Source of the DNA: Sesamum alatum
Taxonomy: Eukaryota > Streptophyta > Magnoliopsida > Lamiales > Pedaliaceae
Reading direction: 5' to 3'
DNA length: 64,000 nucleotides
NCBI GenBank assembly: GCA_034509735.1
Contig: JACGWO010000006.1
Location: 10,493,001-10,557,000, forward strand
Shown here: one piece after another, positions 12,536-23,191 of the stretch
Position numbering within the stretch: position 1 is the stretch's first letter
Layout of the letters: each line of letters starts with the position of its first letter
Program-made: the position numbers and the translations under genes
Notes under the pieces: model-generated
What the model was told of the DNA's origin: nothing
Database searches by the model: none
The model's input: the letters and a program-made list of their open reading frames with translations, nothing else

Positions 12536-15500
12536 TCATCTTCTCATGGGAACTATCTTCACTGCTTGATACTCCGCCAGAAACTGTAGGGCTTTGTTGC
12601 ACACTTCCAGCAAACCATGATTCTTTCCTTCCATGACTATCTTGCAGCGTCGGTTCCAGATAGCCCAACATATACAGAAAAAATGCTGCCGCACTTCTTT
12701 GCTCGACTGTCTGACCACATTAAAAACCGAATCTATTGCATCAGTGTTCCATCTAGAAATAAGGTGCCACGGGACCGAAGACAACGCCCAAATCTCTTGC
12801 AACAGGGCATTCAAGAAACACATGCCGAACAGATTCAACAACATACCACAGGAGCAACAAGTATCAACATTCCTCACTTTGTTTGAGCTAACCTCTCCAT
12901 AGTTGGTATCGAATCAGAGCACAAACGCCACATGAACACCCTGATCCTAGGCGGAATCTTGCTGTCCCAAAGTGTAGCCCACACCAAACCTCCTCCCTCA
13001 CCTAAATCTCCTTCCCGACCAGACGTAGAAGCCAAGTTCCTGTCCCGTCTAGCCACCGCACACCTATAGGCACTCTTAACCGTGAACCCCCCCTTTTAGT
13101 GAAACGCCATGTCCACCCTCCCTCCTCCCCCCTACCCCCTGAACATCCCACACACAACCCTCACTCGACAAACCCCTCGCAGCTAAAATACTACGCCACG
13201 TGCATGAAGGTCTCGATCCCACCGAAGCATCCCAAAAACTCCCCATTGGAAAATATTTCGCCTTAAGAACCCTACCAAGGAGAGAATTCGGCCGAGTAAG
13301 AATACGCCACCCTTGCTTAGCTAGAAGAGCCAAGTTAAATTCTCGTAAGAACACCCTTTAGCCAAAGGTCGCCACAATTTAGCCCAAGCCACCAATGCAC
13401 CCTCCTCACCCCTCTATTATTCCACCACATGTCAGAAGCCGCCGATTCCAACTGTTGCAATAAATAGTTTGGAAGCTGAAAAAAAGACATAGCATACGTC
13501 AGAATCGACTGCAAAACTGATTTGATAAGCACACCTTTCCCTGCTTGGGATAACAACTTCGTACTCCATCCATTCGTCTTGTCCTACACCCTATCCTTCA
13601 CATATCTAAACACCGCCCCTCTCGACCTACCCAACACCGCTGGCAAGCGAAAGTATCGATCATGAGAATGCACCAGCATAACCCCCAACACCGCAGCCAA
13701 TTCCCTACAAACCTCCACCCTCACACCCCCACTAATCACCATACTCGACTTCTGAAGGTTAATTACCTGCCCCGAGGCCATGGCATACACCTCAAGAATC
13801 CGCCGAATCTCCCTCAACGCCTCACCCCTAGCCCTACAAAACACTAGTGTATTATCGGCAAACAAAAGATGTGATACCGAAGGAGCAGACGATGACACTG
13901 ACAACCCCACAAGTCTAAAATAACCAAAATAACCAAAAGGTTCACCATTTAGAGTCAGTGAATACGAAACAGTACAAACCAGCAACATAATCAAATCCAC
14001 AAAACGATGATGAAACCCCACCCTAATCAAAACACTCCGAAGAAAAGACCATTCTACCCTATCGTATGCTTTGCTCATATCCAGTTTCAAAGCCACACAA
14101 GCATCCTTTAATCAAGTTGAGGTTTTAAGATGATGATTAAGTTCAAAAGCTAATAAGACATTGTTAGTGATTAGCCGACCAGGGACAAAAGCAGACTGGG
14201 ACTGAGATACCAGATCATCCATCATAGGACTAAGACGATTCAACAAACATTTAGAAGTAATTTTGATAATGACGTTACACAAACTAATAGGACGAAGTTG
14301 TCCTATCGTTTCAGGAGCTTCACATTTTGGGATCAAGACAACATGCGTGAAATTAAACTTATGAAGCAAGACATGTTCATTAAGAATACGGAGAACACCA
14401 GAAATTACATCAGACCCAACAACATGCCAATATTTCTGAAAGAAAAACGGGGACATACCATCCGGACCAAGAGATTTAAAAGGAAACATACCGAAAGTCG
14501 CACGTTTGACCTCTTCAGCAGTGAATGGTTGAGTAAGAGAATGGTTCATTTCAGAGGTGACCCTCAGACGTATAGAAGATAGCACCTGATCCAAGCATGA
14601 CACATCTGGGAAAGACAAGGTAAAAGTAGACCGAAATTACCGGAGGAGGATCCCTCGAATGTCCTCAATCCTGTCTCGCCATTCCCCTCCCTCATCCTTC
14701 AACTTGTCTATCTTGTTGTATCAACGCCTCGAAGAAGCATACGAATGGAAAAAATGAGTGTTTCCGTCCCCTTCCCCCAACCAGTGAGTTTTACTACGGT
14801 GTTGCCATTTTACCATATCCCGAACATGAATCTCGTGAATCTGCTTCCTCAGTCACTCCATTTCCCTAACCTCCTCAACTCCTAACTAACGACCCGCGAA
14901 TTGTCCATATCTGTCCTCGAAAGCCTTCAAATTATCTCTTGGTTGGATGAAATGTTCTCTATTCCATTATAACAGACGGAGCCAACTCAACTGAATCTTC
15001 CGAAACAATCTATTCCCCGGATCAGCCCCCACATCAGATCTCCAAGCTTCCTCGATCACCTTGCCACAATCCTTCGAATATGCCCATTTCGCTTCAAAAA
15101 AAATTGATACTTCCGCTTAACCTATTCCCCTTTCCCTCCTGGATCCCAATGGATTTTCAATAAAGCATGGTCAGAAAAGGGAGTCGAAATATGTTCCACC
15201 ACCGTATTCGTAACCCGGGTACACCACTGAGAATTCCCACATGCTCTATCAAGTCTAGCCCACACTGTGTGAGGGTGTTGTCGTCTGTTACACCAAGTAT
15301 ACCTACACCCTCTGAATCTTAGGTCACATAAGTTTGAACGAGATAAAGCTCATCTAAAATCTTCCACCAACCATCGGGGCCGAACCACACCTTTTTTCTC
15401 CCACTGTCCTAATACCTCATCAAAATCTCTTGCGCAAATCCACAGAGCATCAGACTGCATACTTAACTAAATCAACTTATCCCAGATAGGCCTCCTCCCC

Positions 15501-15878
15501 CCTACATCAAGCTCCCCATAGAAACCTGTAAATCTCTAATTCGCACTGTGAGGGTGTGAAAGAACATCCACATCAATATGATTGGCAGAAAAGGATTTTA
15601 ATTGCACTGTAACATCTTTCCTCCATAACAAAGCCAAACCTCCTGACAAGCCCACTGACGACACTACAACACCAAACATTCCTAGTCTATTCATAAACTC
15701 TCTCCACTCTATTAGTACCACATTTTGTCTCAGACAACAAAACCAACAAGGGACACGATTCTCGGATCCATTCTCCGAGTTTACGAACTATCGAGGTCCC
15801 CCCCAAACCGTAAAAATTCCACGCAAGGATCCGCCACAGCATCCGAATTCTCATCCGTATCAACAAAGTACGCTTCAA
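12536..15878 (-). pseudogene. LINE ORF2: endonuclease and reverse transcriptase
   Basis: Reading on the minus strand, 15878-15536 holds the start of an L1 endonuclease (WNFYGLGG, then VLLSETKCG). 14618-14112 holds the RT N-terminal block (KSLGPDGMSPFFFQKYW, LIPKCEAPETIGQLRPISL, SQSAFVPGRLITNNVLL). 14096-13584 holds the catalytic part (LKLDMSKAYDRVEW, then FADNTLVF). 13556-12536 holds the thumb and zf-RVT region (LLAKQGWRIL, WRLCSDSIPT). The family catalytic motif is [YF]ADD, so FADN lacks the second aspartate. Together with frameshifts near 14100, 13580 and 13070 this shows a dead copy. Confidence 0.85.
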
Positions 15879-16033
15879 AGGCCGTTCTCCGTAACTAAAC
15901 CCCTCTTACGTTTTCCCCTGTACACCCTCAGAAACCCATGGTTCCCCCTCCCCTTGCCGTCCCTGCCCCCCGTCACTCCTCGACCCGCCTGAAAAGTAAT
16001 CGGCACAGCCACAAGCCCCTCGTCTGTCCTCTG

Positions 16034-17781
16034 TTATGTTATTTCCCCACAACTCCCCCTCTGTTCAGACCCCAATTCCCTTTTCTTAGAAATAGACGAA
16101 TGAAGGATTGAAGAGAGTTCGGACTTACTTGGCAATTTGGCGACCATGGCGTAATCCTCACTGTGGTTAGAGATTCCCTGCATGTTTTGCGTGGATGACC
16201 CTGAAAAAAACGTAGCTCCATTCTGTCTATCTGATTGGGATTGAGAATCAATTGGTGTATTGTTGCCACATGAAGATGGAAGACATCTCTGATTTTGAGC
16301 TACACCCAATAAATTACCATCGCCTTGCACTTGAGAAAAAAATCTGATTGTGAATCTCATTCTGAGCTGGAACACTACTGCGAGGGGAAGAAAAAGACTG
16401 AAGATGAGTATCTTTCTGAATTTGGACCTCATACCTTGCTGGCTGCTACCTTTGTGAGTTTGGGCTAATTTCTTGAAGAGAATCCTGTTTCGGTCACTTG
16501 GGCCACATAAGTCAGAAAAGGAGCCTTTAGTGGAATTGAACTGAACTTCCCTTGGTTTCAGCCCACCAGCTTTAGCCACCAGGCCTTCGACATCTTTGCC
16601 CAACATCTGCTGAAAGGTAGGCCTATTATGCCTAAAATCAGCCTCACTCGGCCCACCCCAATTCCCACGTCCCCACCCTGTCTCCCCATGAACCCCCACC
16701 TCACCCGTAGCCCCTCGCCACCATGAACCGTCACTGCCCTCCACCGGAGCCTTACTCGGCCGACGTCCTCGCACCGACGATCTAATTATCCCCTCCGACT
16801 CCCTCCGTTCACTGTCGCCCACCCCCACAATCACATGTCGCCCGAAATCAAAAATAGATGGACCATGACGAGCCTCCCCAGCCCCCCTACCTGATCGCCC
16901 TCGCCAGTCTATTCCTTGACCAGCAGAAGAACTAGAACATCTTCCAGCAGACTGTACGAAACCCGCCGCCCTAGGTTCCCACAACCAGGGTCCAAACTGG
17001 GCTTCACCAACAGTAGAAGAAGCTTCACTCTCCTCAAAACACCGTTCATTGTGACACATGATATGCCCCAAGATCCCACATTCATAACAAAAATTCGATA
17101 GACGATCATATGTAAAAGTGACAAAAACCTCTTCACCACTCGGAAACTTCATTTTCAAACCTCGTTTCAACAGAACCCGAACATCTAACACCACTCTAAT
17201 ACGGACTTTAGCACCCCACATGAATTGCGCCTGAGCGGGGTCAGAGTCCATATACCGTCCCAACCTATTTTCGATTGCCTCCGCCACCGTCTGGGTTATC
17301 AAACGAATCTGCAAGCCATGTATGAACACGTAGAATGGACACTAGTTCAAATCAACCTGCAAAGGATCATCCATGCCAGTAACCCGATTTAAGATGATTA
17401 GGTTCCTATCAAAAGTCCACGGACAACCGTTCAAAGTCCTATCACAATCAACCTGATGTTTGAAGATTAACAGAAATTGTTTATCTCTTAAGAATTGGAT
17501 CTGCATTCCTCGAATTGGACGAATGATATTGTAAAGCATTAGCGAAGAACATCCATCCGGAATGATTTTTGCGTGAGCAACCTACCAACTAACAAAATGC
17601 TGTCTAAATCAGAACTCTTCCATTCTTTCTCAGGTAGCACCAAACCGCCCTTCTCCTCCTCCGATAGAGCCAACGATCTACCTAACCGTTCCATCCCCAC
17701 CAATACCCCAGCAAGGTAGATGATACCTCCTTCACGCCCAAGAACCCTCTCTGAAATGAACCACTCTAGCCAAATAACCAC
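16034..17781 (-). pseudogene. LINE ORF1: gag-like RNA-binding protein (DUF4283 plus zinc knuckle)
   Basis: Three minus-strand pieces (17781-17539, 17539-17342, 17329-16034) together resemble the plant LINE ORF1. The piece with LVGRLLTQKSF and the piece with CPWTFDRNLIIL form the DUF4283 nucleic-acid-binding part. A zinc-knuckle-like CYECGILGH motif follows at about residue 90 of the last piece, then a long low-complexity Ser/Gly/Arg tail. Frameshifts separate the pieces. The role in an active element would be to package LINE RNA. Confidence 0.75.
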
Positions 17782-18079
17782 TTGCGTTCAAGGATAGAAA
17801 TGAAACAACCAAAGGCAAAAACAAATAAGAGACCCAAGAAAAAACAGGGAAGGAAGAACATAGACACACTAACAAGCACTGATAAGAACAACAAGAACAA
17901 AATATGATATGCCCACCAAGAGCAAAAGCATCTCATAACGTAAACTAATCTAAACTCCAGGTGACTACCCAAGCAAAGCCTTACCAAAACCCTCATCAAA
18001 CGAAGAACACTTCCCTTCTACTCAGAGCCAAAACTTCTCATGCGAGATACAATGATAGTTAATGCTACAAGACACGTAT

Positions 18080-18662
18080 TCATCAGACTTAATCTCTCAT
18101 GTTTAAGAATTTTATCTAACAAATTTATCCATAAAAAAAAAGAAAGAAAAATAAAATTTAAAAATGTGTACGTGATGAAGAGGATACAAACTTAGGTTTT
18201 ATATATGGTTGGTAATGAGGTGGTCTCACCACTCAACCAGACATATTTCTTGATTTTCTTACTCAATCAAAGCCTTACTTAACTCGAACTATGGAAAATA
18301 AAAACTAGCTAAAAATCATAAGTCAATCATTTATCAGACTTAGTTATGCTTGAACTCTAATATCGGACACTCGAAAATTCCCTTCCGATTATTTGTCTTT
18401 GAGACTGTTTTTACATATTCGATAACATGACTTTTATGTATTTGGTGCATAACTGTAAAGTTTGTTTATGACTGCAACTGATGGTGTTATGTTTATGACA
18501 TTGTTTGGTGTTTTTGTTATTTCGGTTGGTTATATTTTATTTCTTTAATATCAAGATATATTGAAATTGTATAGAAACTTGAGAGGGTTATTAGGATGGT
18601 TGATTTTGAGATGGTTTTCAGCATGGTTTTTGAGATGTTTTTAACATGGTTTTTATTTTACT
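18080..18662. other. Spacer between LINE and Tat element, contains a SINE
   Basis: AT-rich, no gene. It holds the SINE at 18128-18258. The final stretch before 18658 has imperfect repeats of ATGGTTTT / GAGATGTTTTT type. Confidence 0.5.
18128..18258 (-). mobile_element. tRNA-derived SINE
   Basis: On the minus strand an A-box-like TGGTTGAGTGG (complement of 18229-18239) is followed about 35 bases later by a degenerate B box, CCTAAGTTTGTATCC (compare GGTTCGAATCC). A T-rich tail follows at 18128-18150. This is the pol III promoter layout of plant tRNA-SINEs. The body is old and the ends are approximate. Confidence 0.6.
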
Positions 18663-19329
18663 TGATGTTCTACTGAATGAAAGAAATGGGAAAACTTGAA
18701 ACATGTGAGAATAATGGTAAAATGGTGTTGTGAAGTGTTGAAGTGTGCAAAAGTATGCTGAAAATAGTTGGAAAATGGAGAGAAATTCGTGTGCAAGTGC
18801 AGTGCAAAATAGAGGTAAAAGTTACTTGGCCAAATGATTGTGCACGTTAGTCATTTTATACTGGTCCTTACATCCGATTTTTGGAGAATTAAGTTGATAG
18901 CTATATGTCATTGGAATTCTTGGGACGCTAACTTTTCAACCCAACAAACCATGCCAAAATCAGAGTAGAATTAAAGGAGATATGGTTGTTTGAGTCAACC
19001 TCGCCATGTCTACCACATATTCCGAAAAAGTGGTTACCTGCTGAGGAACATTCTTATTGTGACCGATCCTATGGGAATTTGGATGAGGTTTTTTAGTATG
19101 ATGTGGCTCCACGTGTTGGCCACCTGTAAGAAGTGGAATCTCTACTGTTCGATGACTAGGCTTGTTGTACGAGGCTTTTCTGTGGGCCTGCCAGGTTAGT
19201 TAACAAAAACTGGGGCCTATGTACAAGAATCTTACTGTTTTGGGCCACATGTGCTTGGCTGCTGGGCTGATCTGCTCGTAGGCCCACTCCTGGCTCCTGG
19301 ACTTACCAGGTAGGATTTAGGGGGCATCA
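18663..19329 (-). repeat. 3' LTR of Tat element 1
   Basis: Aligns with 29125-29788 along its whole length, for example AGTTACTTGGCCAAATGA and CATGTGCNTGGC blocks. It starts TGATGTTCTACTG and ends GGGGGCATCA on the plus strand. Confidence 0.9.
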
Positions 19330-19346
19330 TCGCTCCCCCTACTCCA
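19330..19346 (-). other. Polypurine tract of Tat element 1
   Basis: On the minus strand GGAGTAGGGGGAGCGA abuts the LTR start TGATGCCCCC, the usual plus-strand priming site. Confidence 0.8.
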
Positions 19347-19680
19347 GTAGTGTGAGAACTGCTGTCGGACTGGTGGAGTAGAGTTTAAGTAGTCCTGTAA
19401 AGGTTAGAACAAGAGCCATGCGCCTGGGTGCATCAGTAGGGAGGATCATGCTATGTTGCTTCCTCTTTGTTGGGTTGAGATGCATGATACCACGCGGATT
19501 TTGTGGAGATTTTCGCCTATCTGGAGAGAAAAGAGACAGAGCCATCATTGCGTTAAAGTAGGAAAGAGAGGGAGGCTTATATGTTCGTGTCCATACACGC
19601 GTTCCGTGATTGATATGTCAAAGCCAAGCGAGGAATAAGACACCAAGCCCAGCGCAGATGGGAGACTTCAGCTACTAGGG

Positions 19681-19689
19681 TATAAAAGG
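19681..19689 (+). promoter_or_regulatory. TATA box of the antisense extra gene, element 1
   Basis: TATAAAAGG on the plus strand, inside the element and outside the LTR, about 220 bases before the extra open frame. A GTAAGT donor-like site at 19731 and a polypyrimidine-rich TTTTTGGTAG acceptor-like site at 19908 suggest a 5' leader intron. Confidence 0.6.
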
Positions 19690-19902
19690 CTCCTCCTAGG
19701 GAGGTCAATCATCACTTTCGTGCTTCCGGCGTAAGTTTTCTCCTCTTTTTTTTTGCAAAATTTTTTTTCGTCTTTTTCTGTAAAAACTTCTTTGAGGTTA
19801 TCTTAATTTTTCAGGTTTTTGTGATTTTAAGGCTTTTTCAATCACCCTTGATTCCCTTCTACTTGAGTCTAGGTACGGTCTCCTTGCTTATTCCTATAAT
19901 TT

Positions 19903-21900
19903 TTGGTAGACGTGTTGACGGGTAGTCTAGATAAGGATGCCATTGAGGATGTGCTGATCGATCTGGTTGGGCCTCTGACTCAACCTCCTGCCATGGGGGT
20001 GAGAGCGAAGAGGAGGGAAATAGTAAGGAGGCGGAGGATAGGAAAAGGATTGAGGATCCCTGGTTTGCGATTGGGGTGGATGCCTTCCGCATATATAGGT
20101 CTAAGCTTACTGAGGAGCATCTGGTGGGTATTCGGAGAAAGTATGGGATATCTGGTGATCACGTGATCCAGGTCCCTGCTCTCGCTGCTTGCCCAAACTT
20201 CCCCCCTTCTAGTTTTTTTGTGCTTTTACCTTGCTCAACTGGAAGCAGGTCTCCATTTTCCTATTCCCCCCTTTTTTCTGTGAGGTAGCCACTTTGTTCA
20301 ACATCCCTTTGAATAAGCTTGTCCCCAAGTCCTTCAGCCTGCTGTCAGCCTTTTATATTCTGGTGAGAAATTTAAGGGAGACCCCTTCTGCTGCCCAATT
20401 TCATTCCTTCTTCATGCTTAAAAGAGCGGGTCCGGGCTTGTTCTACATCACCTCTCGAGGGGAAGCTCAGTGTCTCTCTACCGAGACCTCAATGAAGGAG
20501 TTGAAATGTGACTACTTTTTTATTTCTACCCCCAAGCTCTGGTGATTCCCTTAGGTGTGGATTTTGAATCCCCATAAGCAATTGAAATACTCTGCCTGCA
20601 ATCAACCTACTTCTTTTGAGGCCCTGCTAGGACATTTGAATGCCTCTCCCTTTGATCCTCGCAAGATAGTACATCCTGCCATTCTTCATCAGTTTGGCCT
20701 GAGCCCTAAGGCGACGAGCATGGATCACATTGTCGATATACCCTCTTCCAGCTTGCATTATTGTTTCCTTGTTGCAAGGGAGAGATTAGAAAAAATATAT
20801 TGATGTATTTGCTTATTTTACCCGCTGTGTGTAGGAAGGATGTTTCAAAAATTGCTGCAAGATAAGGCGGAGGCGACTCCTGGTGCTGGCTCCTCTACTC
20901 GGTGAATTCAGCCTAAGAGTCCTCCGTCCACCCCTACTAGCTTAGCCTCCACAAGAGACCTTAAGGGCAAGCGCCTTGCTAACCCCATCCCCACTCTTAC
21001 AAAGAAAGCTAAAGGTCAGCCAGGCCTCCTGGCGTCCCCTGCTTCCCGCTCTGCTACGCGAGCAAGAACTCCTCACCCTACTGAAGAGAGGGCGACAAAA
21101 AGGAAGCTCTCTCCTGACTGGTCCCTGCAGGAGGGCTATTCCCTATTTCTAGATAAGGGGGAGAATAGCTGCAGTGCTAAGTTCCTAAAGGGGTTAGGCC
21201 ACCCCAAGATATGACGTATGCGGACAACTTGCCTAAGGCTCAAGCCTTTGGTCTATTCATTACTTATTCAACAAGGTAAGTTCCTGTACAAAGTATATTA
21301 GTGCATAGTAATAATTGTAAATGGGAATGTTTAACCTAATTGGTTTGATTTGCCGTGAGGCATGCATGCTAGGAGGCAGCTTGTTCAGCTGGCTGGAGCA
21401 GGGAGGTCTCTTGTTCGAGGGCTCCCTTAAGAGGATGGAGGAGCTGGAAGAGACCAACCGCAGGCTGAGGGAGGCCACCAAAAATAGGGATGAGATGCAT
21501 TAGGATGATGCCGTTAGCCTTCGCCATTTGAGGGAGGAGGTCGTTGCCCTGCATGTCCGCTTGGAGAAAACAATACTGTATTTAGCAGAGAGGAAGGAGC
21601 TGATCCGTCAGTACCCTGAAACCGAGGAGGGTCAAGACGTGATGGTGAGCATTTGGCAAAGTCGTCTGGCTAGATATACCAAGACTCTTGAGCTTCATAG
21701 CCTGCTGGTGGATAAGGCTCTGAAATACTACTACCATGGGTTCTAGACTTGTGTTCAACAATTTGCTGCAGCTAGTGTTGATACCTCTTTCTTGGATGAG
21801 CATACTGGCCTAGCCACGAACCCTGACCCAGACGATGATGGACCTGCTCTAGTGCACGAGGTCGTTCCTGTTGAGGATGACCTATGTCACTCGATCTGAC
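19903..21900 (+). pseudogene. Antisense extra ORF of Tat element 1 (putative gypsy-type transposon domain)
   Basis: Plus-strand coding remnants opposite in direction to pol. 19903-20166 and 20076-20288 give an acidic/basic lead-in followed by KLTEEHLVGIRRKYGIS. 20231-20545 gives FHSFFMLKRAGPGLFYI, the most recognisable part of the domain known as 'putative gypsy type transposon' (PF04195-like). 20555-20803 continues it. 21321-21746 is strongly heptad-like (EELEETNRRLREATKNRDE), a predicted coiled coil. The pieces lie in different frames with stops between, so the gene is broken. Its function in the family is not known. The same architecture occurs in the second Tat element at 40245-42407. Confidence 0.7.
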
Positions 21901-22859
21901 TGGCCAAGTGGTAGAGGATGTGGCCCCCTTGAGATCTGAGCCTCCTATAACAGGTGAAGGAAATGTGCCTGCTCCTGCTGGTAAATGAAAATGCCCCCCC
22001 TATCTGCAAGAAACAGTTTTAATTTTGTTGGATATTTGCTACCTCATGTGTGAGGTTTGAAAGTGCCCAGCTGTGGGCTTTCAATATTTTCGCTTAACTG
22101 TTGGCACAAGGGGTGCCTTGAATTCTATTTCTCTTTTCCCTCATTTCTATGAAGGGTTTATAAATTTTGCTTCTATCTGTTATTGTTATGGATTAATATG
22201 TTTGCTGCCTTGTTCTTTCCTGCAGATTAGTATAACAGAAATACTTGGTACCCCAGCTTATTATTTTGTGATATGAACTATTAAGTAGGCTCTTTCCTGC
22301 AGGTAAGTAGTAAGATGAGGAGGCTTTTTAAGCCTTGAGGTAAGTGTGCACATGCTCATAGTTGAAAAGTATTAAGCAAGTTTCCATCTGCATTACTTCC
22401 TGAAAGTAGAAATTTAGTATAAGCTAAGCTTCCAGAAGATATCTTACATAGATAACACTGCATGTGTAAGAAGGACACGGCCTGTTATGAGGTTTCTAGA
22501 TTAAGTAGGAACACACCTACTGCAACAAGAAAACAGGTTTAGCTGTCGGCCAAGGGCCTTTCTATGCATAGTACTCAGTTATGGGGGCGCCCCCTACTGA
22601 TTGATCAACATCCTTCTGCTATCAGTAGGTGGTCCTTGCACTGGTCAAGCTTTGAGACCTCTTGTTAGCGGTGGGATAGCTTTTTCCAGCAGAAGCAAAG
22701 CAATACCTACTATAATGGACAGTAACAAATGCTAGAGGTAGCAAATGGAAAGATAATCCATGCAGCCAAGAAAAATACGTTCCATTACATATGACTATAT
22801 GAACTGTTATAGCTAAATGCGTATACTTGTTGAAGGAAATTTCATTAAAGCCTTAAGCC
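21901..22859. other. Untranslated spacer of Tat element 1
   Basis: No coding frame recognised. This is the 3' flank of the plus-strand extra ORF. Confidence 0.4.
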
Positions 22860-23090
22860 TGTAAGGTGACCAAGGATGTGCCCGTTGGGGGCAACTTATT
22901 AGGGCTCTTGAAGCCAGCATGAGTGAGCTAGCAAGGCGGCTTATCAAGGTTCGGAGCCAATAGGAGAGCGCCAACAAGGTGACTTCTTAAGGCTTAAAGC
23001 CAGTAGGAGCGCCAGCAAGGGCGGCTTATTGATTGCGTGCGCCAACAGGGCAGCTTATGTAGCTTAGGACCCAGCAAGTTGATTAACCTG
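22860..23090. repeat. Degenerate tandem repeats between extra ORF and pol, element 1
   Basis: About four imperfect units of roughly 50 bases contain GCCAGTAGGAG, GCGCCAACAAGG and GCGGCTTATT variants. They lie just downstream of the integrase stop at 23192 (minus strand), where the two convergent units would meet. Confidence 0.6.
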
Positions 23091-23191
23091 TTGATAAAGT
23101 ATAGTATAGTAGGGGAGTGGGAACCTCTCTTTATTTAAGTAGTAAATGCTAATTAAACAGTTAGTAAAGTAATGAGTATAGAGCAGGGTGT

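Larger units (their letters stand above)
12331..18079 (-). mobile_element. L1-type LINE retrotransposon, near full length, inactive
   Basis: On the minus strand the order is a gag-like ORF1, an AP endonuclease, reverse transcriptase and a C-terminal zinc-binding RVT domain, then a poly-A tail seen as 39 T on the plus strand (12331-12369). The candidate target duplication is TCATCAGA: 12322-12329 next to the tail and 18080-18087 at the other end. That would set the 5' end at 18079 and make the element about 5.75 kb, the usual length of plant L1 elements. Many stops and frameshifts interrupt both ORFs. Confidence 0.85.

Noticed and set aside
16034..17329. 431-codon open frame taken as a cellular gene
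   Set aside because: The DUF4283/zinc-knuckle start and position upstream of endonuclease and RT show it is LINE ORF1. The low-complexity tail looks frame-shifted.
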